Shown: piece by piece, positions 1 through 8,079 of the stretch
Layout: the number at the start of each line of letters is the position of its first letter
Position numbering within the stretch: the stretch's first letter is position 1
Origin: Streptomyces sp. CBMA156
Lineage (GTDB): Bacteria; Actinomycetota; Actinomycetes; Streptomycetales; Streptomycetaceae
Direction: 5' to 3'
Length of the DNA stretch: 43,090 nucleotides
Assembly: GCF_014596515.1 (NCBI RefSeq)
Contig: NZ_MSJQ01000120.1
Span: 1 to 43,090 of the forward strand
Position numbers and translations under genes: made by a program
Notes under the pieces: generated by a model
What the model was told of the DNA's origin: nothing
Databases searched by the model: none
Seen by the model: the letters and a program-made list of their open reading frames with translations, nothing else

Positions 1-1313
1 CACCGCGGCGGCTCCGGGGTGCCCGCCAGGGCCCAGGCGGCCTGCCGGGCTGCCCCGCGGGCGGCGTGCGCACCCGGCGGCGGCACCACGACCGGGACGC
101 CGAACAGCATCGGGGCGATGTGCCGGACGGCGGGCAGCCGCCCGGCCGTGCCGAGCAGGAACACCCGCTTCACCTCGACTCCCTGGGCGCGCAGCACGTC
201 GAGGGCGTCGGCGATGTTGCACAGCATGCCCTCGACGGCGGCCCTGGCCAGGTGCTGAGGGGTCATCGCCTCGGCCCGCAGGCCGGTCAGGGTGCCCGCC
301 GCGTGCGGCAGCGCGGGGGTGCGCTCGCCGTCCAGGTAGGGCAGCAGCACCAGGCCGTACGCGCCGGGGGAGGAGTGCAGGGCGAGGTCGCTCAGGCCCT
401 CCAGGTCCCGGCCGAGCAGGGCGGCGGTGGAGCGCAGCACCTGGGCGGCGTTGAGGGTGGCGACCATCGGCAGGTGCCGGCCGCTGGCGTCGGCGAAGGA
501 GGAGACCAGTCCGGAGGCGTCCACCACGGCCTCCTCGTGCACCGCGAAGATCGTCCCGGCGCTGCCGAGCGAGACCACCGCGTCGCCGGGGCCGAGGCCC
601 AGGCCCAGCGCGGCGGCCATGTTGTCGCCGGTTCCGGCCGAGATCAGCAGGCCCTCGGGGGTGTGCCCGGCGGGCTCGGACGGGGGCAGGACGTCGGGCA
701 GCCTGAGTTCGTGGCCGAGTGCCAGCTCGACCAGGTCCTGCCGGTACTCGCCGGTGACCGGCGACCAGTAGCCGGTGCCGGAGGCGTCGCCGCGGTCGGT
801 GGTGCGGCGCCTGGGGTGGCCGAGCAGCTGCCAGACCAGCCAGTCGTGGGGCAGCAGCACCTCGGCGACCCGGCGGGCGTTGGCCGGCTCGAACTCGGCC
901 AGCCAGCGCAGCTTGGCGACGGTGTACGTGGGGGCGGGCACGGCGCCGATCGCGGCGGTCCAGGCGGCCGGGCCGCCGAGGGCGTCCAGCAGCTTGGCGG
1001 CGGCGCCGCTGGAGCGGGGGTCGTTCCACAGGATCGCCGGGCGGACCAGCACCCCGCCCGCGTCCAGGCCGATCATCCCGTGCTGCTGCGCGCTGACCCC
1101 GATCGCCCGGACGCCCTCCAGCAGGCCGCCGGTGGCGGCGTCGCCGAGCGAGTGCAGCCAGACCTGCGGGTCGGCCTCGCCCGGGCGCAGGTCCTGGTCC
1201 TCGGGGACGGGGTGCGGCGCCTTGCCCGAGCGCAGGACGGCGCCGGTGTCGGCGTCGCACGCGACGATCCTGGTGCGGTTGGTCGAGCTGTCTATCCCCG
1301 CGACGATGGCCAT
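1..1313 (-). CDS. xylB: xylulokinase (FGGY carbohydrate kinase), 3' end outside window
   Basis: About 437 residues are visible; the family is usually near 480-500, so the C-terminus lies beyond base 1. The protein opens MAIVAGIDSSTNRTRIVA, the FGGY N-terminal phosphate-binding motif in the form typical of xylulokinases, then QQHGMIGLD, a DNxxAAxG motif (GTGDNMAAALGLG) and the glycine-rich ATPase segment VSLGSAGTIFAVHEEA. By family it phosphorylates D-xylulose to xylulose 5-phosphate with ATP in the cytoplasm. The ATG at 1313 is the only start that fits the conserved N-terminus; there is no strong Shine-Dalgarno. It is transcribed away from the small gene at 1483-1776, with a 34-bp palindrome 129 bases upstream. 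Another FGGY sugar kinase specificity is possible. Confidence 0.88.
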   Translation of the reverse strand, partial: MAIVAGIDSSTNRTRIVACDADTGAVLRSGKAPHPVPEDQDLRPGEADPQVWLHSLGDAATGGLLEGVRAIGVSAQQHGMIGLDAGGVLVRPAILWNDPRSSGAAAKLLDALGGPAAWTAAIGAVPAPTYTVAKLRWLAEFEPANARRVAEVLLPHDWLVWQLLGHPRRRTTDRGDASGTGYWSPVTGEYRQDLVELALGHELRLPDVLPPSEPAGHTPEGLLISAGTGDNMAAALGLGLGPGDAVVSLGSAGTIFAVHEEAVVDASGLVSSFADASGRHLPMVATLNAAQVLRSTAALLGRDLEGLSDLALHSSPGAYGLVLLPYLDGERTPALPHAAGTLTGLRAEAMTPQHLARAAVEGMLCNIADALDVLRAQGVEVKRVFLLGTAGRLPAVRHIAPMLFGVPVVVPPPGAHAARGAARQAAWALAGTPEPPR

Positions 1314-1441
1314 GTCGAGATCATGCCTCAGCCCGGCTCCGGACGCGTCCGGGCCGGGCGGGCCGTTGCCGGTTCGCGACACCGGGCCCGGGTGCGCGTG
1401 GCCCGGGCGTCACCGTCCCGTCACGGACGGGCGGCGGGTCG

Positions 1442-1475
1442 CCGTTGCACCGCCTCACGTGAGGCGGTGCAACGG
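1442..1475. terminator. 34-bp perfect palindrome, terminator or operator
   Basis: Left arm CCGTTGCACCGCCTCAC (1442-1458) is the exact reverse complement of 1459-1475. It starts 7 bases after the stop of the small minus-strand gene, so as RNA it would form a 15-bp stem with an ACGT loop, in the usual place for a terminator. It also lies between that gene and xylB, so an operator role for a sugar regulator cannot be excluded. Confidence 0.65.
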
Positions 1476-1482
1476 TTGCCCG

Positions 1483-1776
1483 TCACGGCCGGAAGGTGCC
1501 CCAGCCGTCGTCCTCCGCCCGGGAGCGGTTGAAGTACGGCACCCGGTCGGTGACGGCGTTCGGCAGCCGGTCGCCGACCCGGTCCGCGACCACCCCGGCC
1601 GCCTTCCCGGCCACCGCGCCGGCCTGCTGCCGTGCCCGGTAGGTCGCCCCCTGCACCGTGGGGTTCCGGGCGATCTGCCGGGTGACCTTGGAGATCTGTT
1701 CGTAGCGCCGGCGCCCGGCTCGCGAGCCCAGGACGTAGCCGGCCGCGAAGCCCGCGGCCAACGACAGCTTCCACAT
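1483..1776 (-). CDS. small YtxH-like membrane-associated protein
   Basis: The protein has 97 residues. The ATG at 1776 is chosen because a purine-rich AGGAGAGG lies upstream; the longer open frame has no signal. The N-terminus MWKLSLAAGFAAGYVLGSRA is one hydrophobic glycine/alanine segment followed directly by GRRRYEQI, as in YtxH-type small membrane proteins common in actinobacteria: a short membrane anchor followed by a charged, probably helical cytoplasmic tail (about residues 20-75, rich in Arg, Gln, Ala). The function is not known. It is followed by the 34-bp palindrome and is followed downstream by xylB on the same strand. Confidence 0.72.
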   Translation of the reverse strand: MWKLSLAAGFAAGYVLGSRAGRRRYEQISKVTRQIARNPTVQGATYRARQQAGAVAGKAAGVVADRVGDRLPNAVTDRVPYFNRSRAEDDGWGTFRP

Positions 1777-1955
1777 GATCGGATCCACCCTCTCCTGGCG
1801 GCTTCTGCCGCATTGCCCTACCCGTCCGTCGGGACGGCGAACCGTCGGGACGGCGAACCGTCCGCGCCCCAGCATCCCCGCCCCCGTCGCCGGGCGCGCG
1901 CGGGGCACGCCGGGCGGCCGCCCGGCGGCCGCCCGGCGGCAACCCGGGAAAGCGA

Positions 1956-1987
1956 TTGGCGGACCACCCCCCCGAGTGCGCTAATGT
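1956..1987 (+). promoter_or_regulatory. possible promoter of the tRNA-Asn pair
   Basis: TTGGCG at 1956-1961 and TAATGT at 1982-1987 lie about 60 bases before the first tRNA. The 20-bp spacer is longer than usual, so one of the boxes may be misassigned. Confidence 0.35.
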
Positions 1988-2044
1988 ATGTCCCGCAGCG
2001 AGCGCCGAGGAACCCGGGACACCGGGGGCCGAAGCGGAAGCCGA

Positions 2045-2117
2045 TCCCCCATAGCTCAATTGGCAGAGCAGCCGACTGTTAATCGGCAGGTTATTGGTTC
2101 GAGTCCAATTGGGGGAG
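2045..2117 (+). tRNA. tRNA-Asn (GTT)
   Basis: A 73-base cloverleaf: acceptor TCCCCCA pairs with TGGGGGA at 2110-2116, the D-stem GCTC/GAGC, anticodon loop CTGTTAA with anticodon GTT, and a T-arm GGTTCGAGTCC. The discriminator is G2117 and CCA is not encoded. It decodes AAC/AAU. A second copy follows 61 bases downstream. Confidence 0.95.
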
Positions 2118-2178
2118 CCGGGAGCGAAGCCCTCCGGGGCCCAGTTCCCTTCCGTGGTACGGAAGTCGAGTACCGCGA

Positions 2179-2251
2179 TCCCGCATAGCTCAATTGGCAG
2201 AGCAGCCGACTGTTAATCGGCAGGTTATTGGTTCGAGTCCAATTGCGGGAG
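2179..2251 (+). tRNA. tRNA-Asn (GTT), second copy
   Basis: Identical to the first copy from the D-arm through the T-arm. It differs only in one acceptor pair: position 5 is G (2183) and position 68 is C (2246), against C-G in the first copy, so pairing is kept. The anticodon is GTT and CCA is not encoded. The two genes are probably cotranscribed and end at the hairpin at 2284-2315. Confidence 0.95.
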
Positions 2252-2283
2252 CTGCACCGGGTCCGCCCGGTGACTGCTCAGAG

Positions 2284-2315
2284 CGAAGGCCCCTCGGTCG
2301 ACCGGGGGGCCTTCG
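2284..2315 (+). terminator. terminator after the tRNA-Asn pair
   Basis: CGAAGGCCCC at 2284-2293 pairs with GGGGCCTTCG at 2306-2315, 32 bases after the second tRNA. There is no strong T-run. Confidence 0.75.
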
Positions 2316-2353
2316 TGTTGTCCCGGTACGCTCGCGCGACGTGACGTACGCGA

Positions 2354-2380
2354 CACCGGGCCCGGGCGCGGGCCCGGGTG
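2354..2380 (-). terminator. hairpin downstream of the protease gene
   Basis: CACCGGGCCCG and CGGGCCCGGGTG form a stem with one bulged base around a short GC-rich loop, 27 bases past the protease stop codon. Confidence 0.5.
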
Positions 2381-2407
2381 GGCGCCGCCGCCCCGCCCGG
2401 TTCCGGG

Positions 2408-3154
2408 TCAGGTGGTCGCGGTCCGGTAGAGGGCGTCGACCCGCTGGTCGAAGGTGATGCTGTACGAGGTGCCCGGGGTCTCCCCGCCCTCCTGGTAGCC
2501 GCCGATCACGCCCACCACCGTGCCGTCCGTCGCGACCCACGGACTGCCGCTGGTGCCGTCGGTGTAGCCGCCGCAGTCGAAGCGCTCCTGGGTGGCGCTC
2601 TGCTCGCGGGTCCGGACCGCGCAGGTGATCGGCTCGTCGCTCTCGTTCGGGTAGCCGGTCACCGAGACGGACAGCCCGAAGCCCTGGCCGGTGCCGAGCG
2701 GGTTGCCGCCGACCGCGTCCTCGACCTGCCGGCCGTCGACCGGCCCCACGGTGACGAACGCCACGTCGTACTCGGGGTCGTCGCCGGCCGCCCAGCGCGG
2801 GTCGACGGTGATCGCCTGTACCGGCCAAGTCCCGTACGGGGTCGATCCGTTGCGGTAGCCGGGGGTGAACACCAGGCCGTCCAGCAGGCCGATCCGGCGG
2901 GTCTGCACGCAGTGCGCCGCGGTGACCAGCAGATTGCGCCGGGGGCTGTGCACCACGCTCGCGGTGCAGGCCCGGGGGCCCTGCGCGGTGTGGATGGAGA
3001 GGGTGCCGATCCGGTCCCGGGCGGGGCTCTGCTGCGCGACCTCGGCCGTGGGCGCCCCGTCCTGGCCGCCGCACGCGGTGCCGACGGCCAGCAGCAGGGC
3101 GGTCAGCGCGACCGTTCGTACCGTGTGCGCGGGCCGTGCCGGGCGGGAGGCCAT
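2408..3154 (-). CDS. secreted trypsin-like serine protease (S1 family), probably lipid-anchored
   Basis: The protein has 248 residues. The N-terminus is Arg-rich and followed by VALTALLLAVGTAC, a signal peptide with Cys28 in a lipobox-like position (weak: Gly at -3). All three catalytic positions are visible: His81 in VTAAHC, Asp130 in DPEYDVAFV, and Ser204 in DGTSGSPW. Cys63 and Cys82 probably form the disulfide beside the His loop, and Cys178/Cys194 a second. The length and motifs fit a chymotrypsin-fold peptidase working outside the membrane; the substrate is unknown. Asp130 is preceded by an acidic GDDPEY stretch. It is a single gene between the tRNA terminators and the CAT tRNA. Confidence 0.88.
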   Translation of the reverse strand: MASRPARPAHTVRTVALTALLLAVGTACGGQDGAPTAEVAQQSPARDRIGTLSIHTAQGPRACTASVVHSPRRNLLVTAAHCVQTRRIGLLDGLVFTPGYRNGSTPYGTWPVQAITVDPRWAAGDDPEYDVAFVTVGPVDGRQVEDAVGGNPLGTGQGFGLSVSVTGYPNESDEPITCAVRTREQSATQERFDCGGYTDGTSGSPWVATDGTVVGVIGGYQEGGETPGTSYSITFDQRVDALYRTATT

Positions 3155-3489
3155 CGGGTCTCCGTCTCGTTCCTCGGGGCGGGCACCGGGGCCGTGCGTT
3201 CCGCCGTTCGTGAGGAAGATCTACCAGGCCGTGCCCGGCGGCGCCACCGCCGGGTGCCCGGCGGGCCGGTGGTGTCGCCGCCGGCGTCCCACACGTCGTC
3301 ATCCGCCCGGGCTGCCCGGGCGGGGAGCTCCGCCGCCACCCGGGCTGCGCCGCCCGGAGCGGAGCGGACCGTCGCCCCGGCTGCGCCCCCGGCGCGCACC
3401 GCGGGTGATCGACCGGCTATGCTGCCCGGGACGGCCTCGCTGGGGCCGTCTGCTGCTGCCGTGCCGACGACCGGCGCGTGCGGCGAACC
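3155..3489. other. 335-base intergenic stretch
   Basis: No convincing coding region on either strand. It should hold the protease promoter (minus strand) and the promoter of the CAT tRNA: a -10-like TATGCT at 3418-3423 lies 66 bases before the tRNA, without a clear -35. The rest is GC-rich with CCCGGG-type runs. Confidence 0.5.
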
Positions 3490-3563
<74 letters not shown>

Positions 3564-3745
3564 CCTTCCTGCCCCCGGCTGTTGTCGGCCGCCTTCGAGA
3601 AGGCCCCTGACCAGCCCGAACGCCCGTTTCCGCCGAGTGGAACTGTAGGGCAGGATCTCGTCCGCCGGAGTTTGCCACGCCGCGTTTCACCCTGCCCGGG
3701 GACATCCGGGGACTTCCGGCGAGGCCGGGCGACGGAGCCGGGCCA

Positions 3746-3790
3746 CGACTGTGGGGCCGTCACCGGGGAACGGTGACGGCCCCACAGTCG
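3746..3790 (-). terminator. strong terminator of the membrane protein gene
   Basis: A 20-bp perfect stem (3746-3765 with 3771-3790) around the loop GGGAA, 10 bases past the stop codon at 3801. It could also stop transcription arriving from the tRNA. Confidence 0.88.
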
Positions 3791-3800
3791 TCGGTGCGGC

Positions 3801-5891
3801 TCAGCGGAGAGCGACCGGCCGGATGCTCACGTCGCCGCTCTCGTAGTGCAGCGCGGAGACGGCCAGGTCCGGGAGCCTGCCCGCGGCTGCCAGCGCCTTC
3901 AGGTCGGCGAGCAGCGGCGAGCCCTCGTCGACGTAGAAGCGGAGCGGGGTCGCCGGCCGGGAGGCGGCGAAGTCCGCCATCTCCTGGGCGCTGCGGTGGC
4001 CGATCGCCCAGGCCCACAGTTCCCAGGTGCTGCCCTGGTTGCGGTTGAGCACGCTCAGCCAGAGGTTGTCCTCGACGCCGCTCCAGTCCGGGCTGGCCTC
4101 GCCCCAGGCGCGGGCGCCGGCGAGGGAGACCGGCAGCCGGCCGTCCTGCGGGTGGTCGGTGTTGAGGACGGCGATCCGCTGGGCCAGCTTGAAGTGCGCG
4201 CCGGTGCCGTTCAGCTGGGACCGCCCGGGGCTGCCCTCCCAGCCGGCCTTGCCGGAGTCGGGCTGGGCGTTGCTGAGGACGGCGAAGGCCAGGCAGCCCG
4301 CGACGGCGACCACGGGCACCCCCGAGCGGAAGCGGGACCGGACGGTCGGGCGTGCGCCGGGGGCCGGTGCGGTGCCCGGCCCGGCGAACACGCGGCGGCC
4401 GAACGCGGGCAGCAGGGCGGCGGCGAAGCAGATCACCCCGACGACCATCAGCTGATGGATCATCTTCTCGTAGAAGTACGAGGTGGTGCCCGCCGTGCGG
4501 AGCTGGTACTCCATCACGCCGTAGCAGAGCAGTGAGACCGCGGCGAGCGAGGCCAGCGCGACCCGGCGCGAGCGGTTGGCGCGCGCGCTGCGGGTCAGCA
4601 GGGCGAGGAACGCGGCCACCACGAGGGGGAGCAGCAGGTGCCGGCCGACCGGGCTGATGCTGCCGGGAAGGGTCAGCACGTCCGCCGAACCGGCCGACTT
4701 GGCGTTGCTGTACGGCGGGAACAGTGCGAGGACGCCGGTCACCGCGGCGGTGGCCAGCACGGTCGGCCAGTGCCGGAAGCAGTTCCGCCGGTGCATGACG
4801 GCCCAGGCGAGCACCACGGCTCCGACGGCCGGCAGCAGCAGGTAGTGGCCGAAGGAGATGCCGACCGTCAGGGCGCCGAGCGCCACGACCTGCTCGTGGA
4901 AGCGGCTGAGCGGCCTGATCGCCAGGGCGAGCAGCAGGGCGAACAGCCCGAGCGCGAAGATCTCGCTCAGGAAGCCGCGGGCCTGTAGCTGCGGCACCTC
5001 GGCGACGACCAGGTAGACGGCGGTGGGCAGGGCGAGGGCCAGGCCGCGCCAGCCGCGCAGCGCGCGGCCGGCGACCCGCTGCACCGCCCACAGGACGGCG
5101 ACCGCCAGGCCGGCCGCGGTCAGGGCGGACAGCAGGATGAACAGCGACATCTGGGCGAGCGCCGGGCCCTGGGTGGTACCGCCCCGCAGGAAGCCGGTGA
5201 TCACGGCCAGCGTCAGGTGACTGCCCTGCGGGTAGGTGTCGAGGCCCGTCGTGACGGAGACGGCGGCCTCGCTCTTGTGCAGGGAGGTCAGGCCGCCCAC
5301 ACGCAGGATGGTGTCGTACAGTGCCGCGTGCCGGGCGAGGTCCTCGAACGAGATGATCAGGCCCAGCCGCTCGGTGGCGTTCCGGCGGACGACCGGGTAC
5401 AGCGTGAACGCGACGGCCGCGGCCGCGGGCAGCAGCAGCGCGAGGTCCCGGGTGGGAACCAGCCGGCGCAGCCGCACCCACGGCCGCTGGGCCGGCCCGG
5501 CGGGCCGGGGGCCCTGGAGGAGCAGGATCGCGATCAGCGGCACCGCGGTGGCCTCGGCGAGCGCCACCGGGTGCAGGCCCCACGGCCAGTAGCCGGCGAG
5601 CAGGCTGAGTGCGCAGGTCCAGCCGATCAGGACGCCGCCGGAGACCATCAGCCGGTCGAAGGCGGTGGCCCGGGAGCGGATGAGGGTCGCGGCGGCGTAC
5701 CAGATCAGTGCGAAGGTCAGCAGGTCGGCCGAGACCAGGTGGAACAGCGGCGGGAGGATCAGGAGGGCCGCGGCGAGCCGGAGCTGTGCCGCGTTCGGCC
5801 GTTCGAACCCGGTCCCCGGGCGGTGCCGCTCGGTCCCCGCGCCCGGGTTCGTTCTGTCCGGTATGTCGACAGATCCGGCAAGCGCTGTCAT
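3801..5891 (-). CDS. large polytopic membrane protein, GT-C glycosyltransferase-like
   Basis: The protein has 696 residues from the ATG at 5891, preceded by GGGGGA 9 bases upstream; a longer open frame (to 5942) has no ribosome-binding site. After a hydrophilic Pro/Arg-rich head (about 1-35) come roughly 12 hydrophobic segments, among them AAALLILPPLFHLVSADLL, VALGALTVGISFGHYLLLPA and HLLLPLVVAAFLALL. The last ~170 residues are largely soluble (from about SNAQPDSGKAGWEG) and probably face outside. Size and topology resemble GT-C-fold, lipid-phosphate-sugar glycosyltransferases or the large uncharacterised actinobacterial membrane proteins near wall-polymer genes. I see no conserved catalytic motif that proves transferase activity. 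It is a single gene. Confidence 0.75.
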   Translation of the reverse strand: MTALAGSVDIPDRTNPGAGTERHRPGTGFERPNAAQLRLAAALLILPPLFHLVSADLLTFALIWYAAATLIRSRATAFDRLMVSGGVLIGWTCALSLLAGYWPWGLHPVALAEATAVPLIAILLLQGPRPAGPAQRPWVRLRRLVPTRDLALLLPAAAAVAFTLYPVVRRNATERLGLIISFEDLARHAALYDTILRVGGLTSLHKSEAAVSVTTGLDTYPQGSHLTLAVITGFLRGGTTQGPALAQMSLFILLSALTAAGLAVAVLWAVQRVAGRALRGWRGLALALPTAVYLVVAEVPQLQARGFLSEIFALGLFALLLALAIRPLSRFHEQVVALGALTVGISFGHYLLLPAVGAVVLAWAVMHRRNCFRHWPTVLATAAVTGVLALFPPYSNAKSAGSADVLTLPGSISPVGRHLLLPLVVAAFLALLTRSARANRSRRVALASLAAVSLLCYGVMEYQLRTAGTTSYFYEKMIHQLMVVGVICFAAALLPAFGRRVFAGPGTAPAPGARPTVRSRFRSGVPVVAVAGCLAFAVLSNAQPDSGKAGWEGSPGRSQLNGTGAHFKLAQRIAVLNTDHPQDGRLPVSLAGARAWGEASPDWSGVEDNLWLSVLNRNQGSTWELWAWAIGHRSAQEMADFAASRPATPLRFYVDEGSPLLADLKALAAAGRLPDLAVSALHYESGDVSIRPVALR

Positions 5892-6039
5892 GGATGCGAT
5901 TCCCCCACAAACGATGCTGAGTGTGCAGATGTCGGGTGGCACTTATGAACATTCGTACGGGTCGACAAGTCTGCCGCATCGGTGGCGGGTGGCCGGTGCC
6001 GGGGGTCGCCCCGTACGGCCGGATGGCGGCGGGTGGGAA

Positions 6040-6055
6040 AAAGTGATATCACTTT
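6040..6055. promoter_or_regulatory. perfect 16-bp palindrome AAAGTGATATCACTTT
   Basis: A fully symmetric, A/T-rich site in very GC-rich surroundings, 37 bases before the SPFH start codon. The third base past the palindrome begins TTGCCATC. It is the obvious candidate operator for the ribbon-helix-helix protein encoded two genes downstream, since such proteins bind short symmetric sites and usually autoregulate. Confidence 0.72.
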
Positions 6056-6092
6056 GCCATCGGATGAGAGTGCCTGCCGAAGGAGTCGCCCC

Positions 6093-7040
6093 ATGACCAC
6101 ACCGCGTACGACCGTCGAGGACGGCCCCGCCCTGGACCTCCCGGTCCCCAAGATCACCGAGAAGGTCATCACCGGGGCGGCCGGCCTGCCGGTGCTCGGC
6201 GGCACGCTGCTCGGGCTGCTCGCCGGGATCGGCTCCTTCGTCGGCGGCGCGGTCCAGCTGTCCGGCGGCAGCAAGGGGGCGGGCGTCGCGCTGATGGTCG
6301 TCGGGCCGCTGCTGCTGCTCGGCTCGCTGCTGCTGATGTTCGGGCTGACGGTGGTCTCGCCGGGCCAGGCCAGGGTGGTCCAGCTGCTCGGGCGCTACCG
6401 GGGCACCATCCGGGCCGAGGGGATGACCTGGCTGAACCCGTTCACCAGCCGCCGGCACATCTCGCTGCGGATCCGCAACCACGAGACCGAGACCAGCAAG
6501 GTCAACGACGCGGACGGCAACCCGATCGAGATCGCCGCCGTGGTGGTCTGGCAGGTCGAGGACACCGCGATGGCGGTGTTCGAGGTGGACGACTACGCCG
6601 ACTTCGTCGCCATCCAGACCGAGACGGCCGTGCGGCACATCGCCACCAGCTACCCCTACGACGCCCACCACGAGGGCCAGTTGTCGCTGCGCGACGGCGC
6701 GGAGGAGATCGCCCGCAAGCTCTCCGCCGAGATCTCCGCCCGGGTCGCCGCGGCCGGTGTGCGGGTCGTCGAGTCCCGGATCACCAGGCTCGCGTACGCT
6801 CCGGAGGTCGCCCAGGTGATGCTCCAGCGCCAGCAGGCCGGGGCCGTGGTCGCGGCGCGCAGACTGATCGTCGAGGGCGCCGTCGGCATGGTCGAGGAGG
6901 CGCTGGACCGGCTCGCCGAACGCGATGTCGTGGATCTGGACGAGGAGCGCAAGGCCGCCATGGTGAGCAACCTCCTGGTGGTGCTCTGCGGCGAGCGCGG
7001 CACCCAGCCCGTCGTGAACACGGGTTCCCTCTACCAGTAA
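6093..7040 (+). CDS. SPFH/band 7 (stomatin-prohibitin-flotillin) membrane protein
   Basis: The protein has 315 residues; the ATG at 6093 follows AAGGAG at 6080-6085. Two hydrophobic stretches at about residues 30-52 and 62-85 ([20 protein letters not shown]) form an N-terminal hairpin or anchor. They lead into the band 7 domain, from [20 protein letters not shown] through the [30 protein letters not shown] core to the helical part ending [22 protein letters not shown]. The family forms ring- or raft-like membrane scaffolds. It is first in a three-gene cluster with a ribbon-helix-helix protein 9 bases on and a GPP34 protein. The palindrome at 6040-6055 sits in its promoter region. Confidence 0.92.
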   Translation: MTTPRTTVEDGPALDLPVPKITEKVITGAAGLPVLGGTLLGLLAGIGSFVGGAVQLSGGSKGAGVALMVVGPLLLLGSLLLMFGLTVVSPGQARVVQLLGRYRGTIRAEGMTWLNPFTSRRHISLRIRNHETETSKVNDADGNPIEIAAVVVWQVEDTAMAVFEVDDYADFVAIQTETAVRHIATSYPYDAHHEGQLSLRDGAEEIARKLSAEISARVAAAGVRVVESRITRLAYAPEVAQVMLQRQQAGAVVAARRLIVEGAVGMVEEALDRLAERDVVDLDEERKAAMVSNLLVVLCGERGTQPVVNTGSLYQ

Positions 7041-7049
7041 GGCGAGGCC

Positions 7050-7277
7050 TTGGCGACGGAACGGAAGAAGCTCCTGTTGCGGCTGGACCCTTCAGTTCAC
7101 GACGCACTCGCCCGATGGGCCGCGGACGACCTGCGCAGCACCAACGCGCAGATCGAGTTCCTGCTCCGCCGCGCCCTCGGCGACGCGGGCCGGATGCCCA
7201 CCGGCGCGGCCCGGCTTCCCCGGCGCGGCCGCCCGCCCAAGGAGAGCCCGGAGAGCGTCGGTCCCGACGAGGACTGA
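7050..7277 (+). CDS. ribbon-helix-helix (Arc/CopG-type) DNA-binding protein
   Basis: The protein has 75 residues. The start is TTG at 7050, preceded by AAGGCGAGG; no ATG or GTG is available in this frame before the conserved part. KKLLLRLDPSVHDALARWAADDLRSTNAQIEFLLRRAL is a complete RHH fold: a short beta strand with alternating residues, then two helices, with NAQIEFLLRRAL like the Arc/HicB C-terminal helix. A basic tail GRPPK (about 63-67) resembles an AT-hook and may add minor-groove contact. It is 9 bases after the SPFH gene, so almost certainly cotranscribed. I infer that it autoregulates through the palindrome at 6040-6055. It might instead be an antitoxin, but no typical small toxin is adjacent. 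Confidence 0.85.
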   Translation: MATERKKLLLRLDPSVHDALARWAADDLRSTNAQIEFLLRRALGDAGRMPTGAARLPRRGRPPKESPESVGPDED

Positions 7278-7316
7278 CCGCGGGGCCGGGCGCTCAGAAG
7301 ACCTTCGGAGACCGAC

Positions 7317-7985
7317 ATGGAACTGCCCGCCACCCTCCCCGAGAAGCTGTACCTGCTCGCCTACGACCCGCGGCGCGGGCGGACCACCCAGCACTCCTCG
7401 CTCAACCTGCTGCTCCAGGCGGCGGCGCTGACCGAACTGCTGCGCCGGGGCCTGTTGTACGAGGAGGGCCGCAAGGCCGTCGCCCGGGTCCGGGCCGGCG
7501 CCGCCGAGGCGGGCCTCGACCCTTACAGCGCCCGCCTGTTGGGCCAGATCAGGGAGACCCGGCAGCACAGCTGGAGCTGGTGGGTCGGCCGTGCCAGGAG
7601 CTACGGGCACGACCAGCCGATCCGCCGGGTCAGGGACGGCCTGGCGGACTCCGGCCGGATCACCCTCCGGCCGCACCGGGTGGCCGGGCTGTTCCCGGTG
7701 ACCCTGGTCGCGCTGGACGGCCCGGGGGCCCGGGAGGCGCTGGCGGCCTCCGTCACCGGGGCGCTCAAGGGACCGCTCAGCCGGGTCGACCCGGCCGACG
7801 CGGCGCTGACCGCCCTGGTCGCGGCGGGGAAGCTCCGTTCGGTCCTGAGCTCCGGGCAGCGCAGGGAGTACCGCGGCCGGATCGGGAAGCTCGCCCTGGC
7901 GGCCGGCCCGGTCCCGCGCGCGCTCGGCACGGCGCTGGCCTGGCGGACGGCGGGCCAGGCGGCGGAGAGCGCCTCGGTGGGCTGA
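7317..7985 (+). CDS. GPP34 (GOLPH3/Vps74-like) family protein
   Basis: The protein has 222 residues; the ATG at 7317 follows GGAG at 7307-7310. It begins LPATLPEKLYLLAYDPRRGRTT, the signature of bacterial GPP34 proteins, and continues with the all-helical fold (LNLLLQAAALTELLRRGLL; ITLRPHRVAGLFPVTLVAL; CLAL-like helices rich in Ala/Leu/Arg). In eukaryotes the family binds phosphatidylinositol 4-phosphate at the Golgi and retains glycosyltransferases; the bacterial function is unknown. It is third in the SPFH-RHH-GPP34 cluster (39-base gap) and followed by a hairpin at 7985-8013. The context suggests a peripheral membrane role together with the SPFH scaffold; this is inference. Confidence 0.88.
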   Translation: MELPATLPEKLYLLAYDPRRGRTTQHSSLNLLLQAAALTELLRRGLLYEEGRKAVARVRAGAAEAGLDPYSARLLGQIRETRQHSWSWWVGRARSYGHDQPIRRVRDGLADSGRITLRPHRVAGLFPVTLVALDGPGAREALAASVTGALKGPLSRVDPADAALTALVAAGKLRSVLSSGQRREYRGRIGKLALAAGPVPRALGTALAWRTAGQAAESASVG

Positions 7986-8013
7986 CGGGCCGTCCACGGG
8001 GGAGACGGCCCGT
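7985..8013 (+). terminator. terminator of the SPFH cluster
   Basis: ACGGGCCGTC at 7985-7994 pairs exactly with GACGGCCCGT at 8004-8013, overlapping the last base of the GPP34 stop codon. A second stem, GGAGCCCGG (8024-8032) with CCGGGCTCC (8048-8056), follows. Confidence 0.75.
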
Positions 8014-8067
8014 ACAGGGGGCTGGAGCCCGGTCGCCGATCCGGCGGCCGGGCTCCACGCACACCCG

Positions 8068-8073
8068 TAAGCT
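8068..8073 (+). promoter_or_regulatory. -10 element of a leaderless promoter
   Basis: TAAGCT fits the TAnnnT consensus and ends 6 bases before the GTG at 8080, the usual geometry of leaderless actinobacterial transcripts. Confidence 0.55.
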
Positions 8074-8079
8074 GGCCGG

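Noticed and set aside
66..2082. Long plus-strand open frames across 66-1532 and 775-2082
   Set aside because: They lie antisense to xylB and the small gene, are rich in Arg/Gly/Pro and have no recognisable domain; they reflect the high GC content.
5217..5948. Plus-strand frame of 243 residues opposite the membrane protein gene
   Set aside because: Antisense shadow of a gene with clear transmembrane pattern and a good start; the frame has no domain and an implausible Arg/Gln/Gly composition.
6040..7277. Reading of the RHH gene as the antitoxin of a toxin-antitoxin pair
   Set aside because: The neighbours are SPFH and GPP34 proteins; neither is a known toxin fold, and no small ORF fits.
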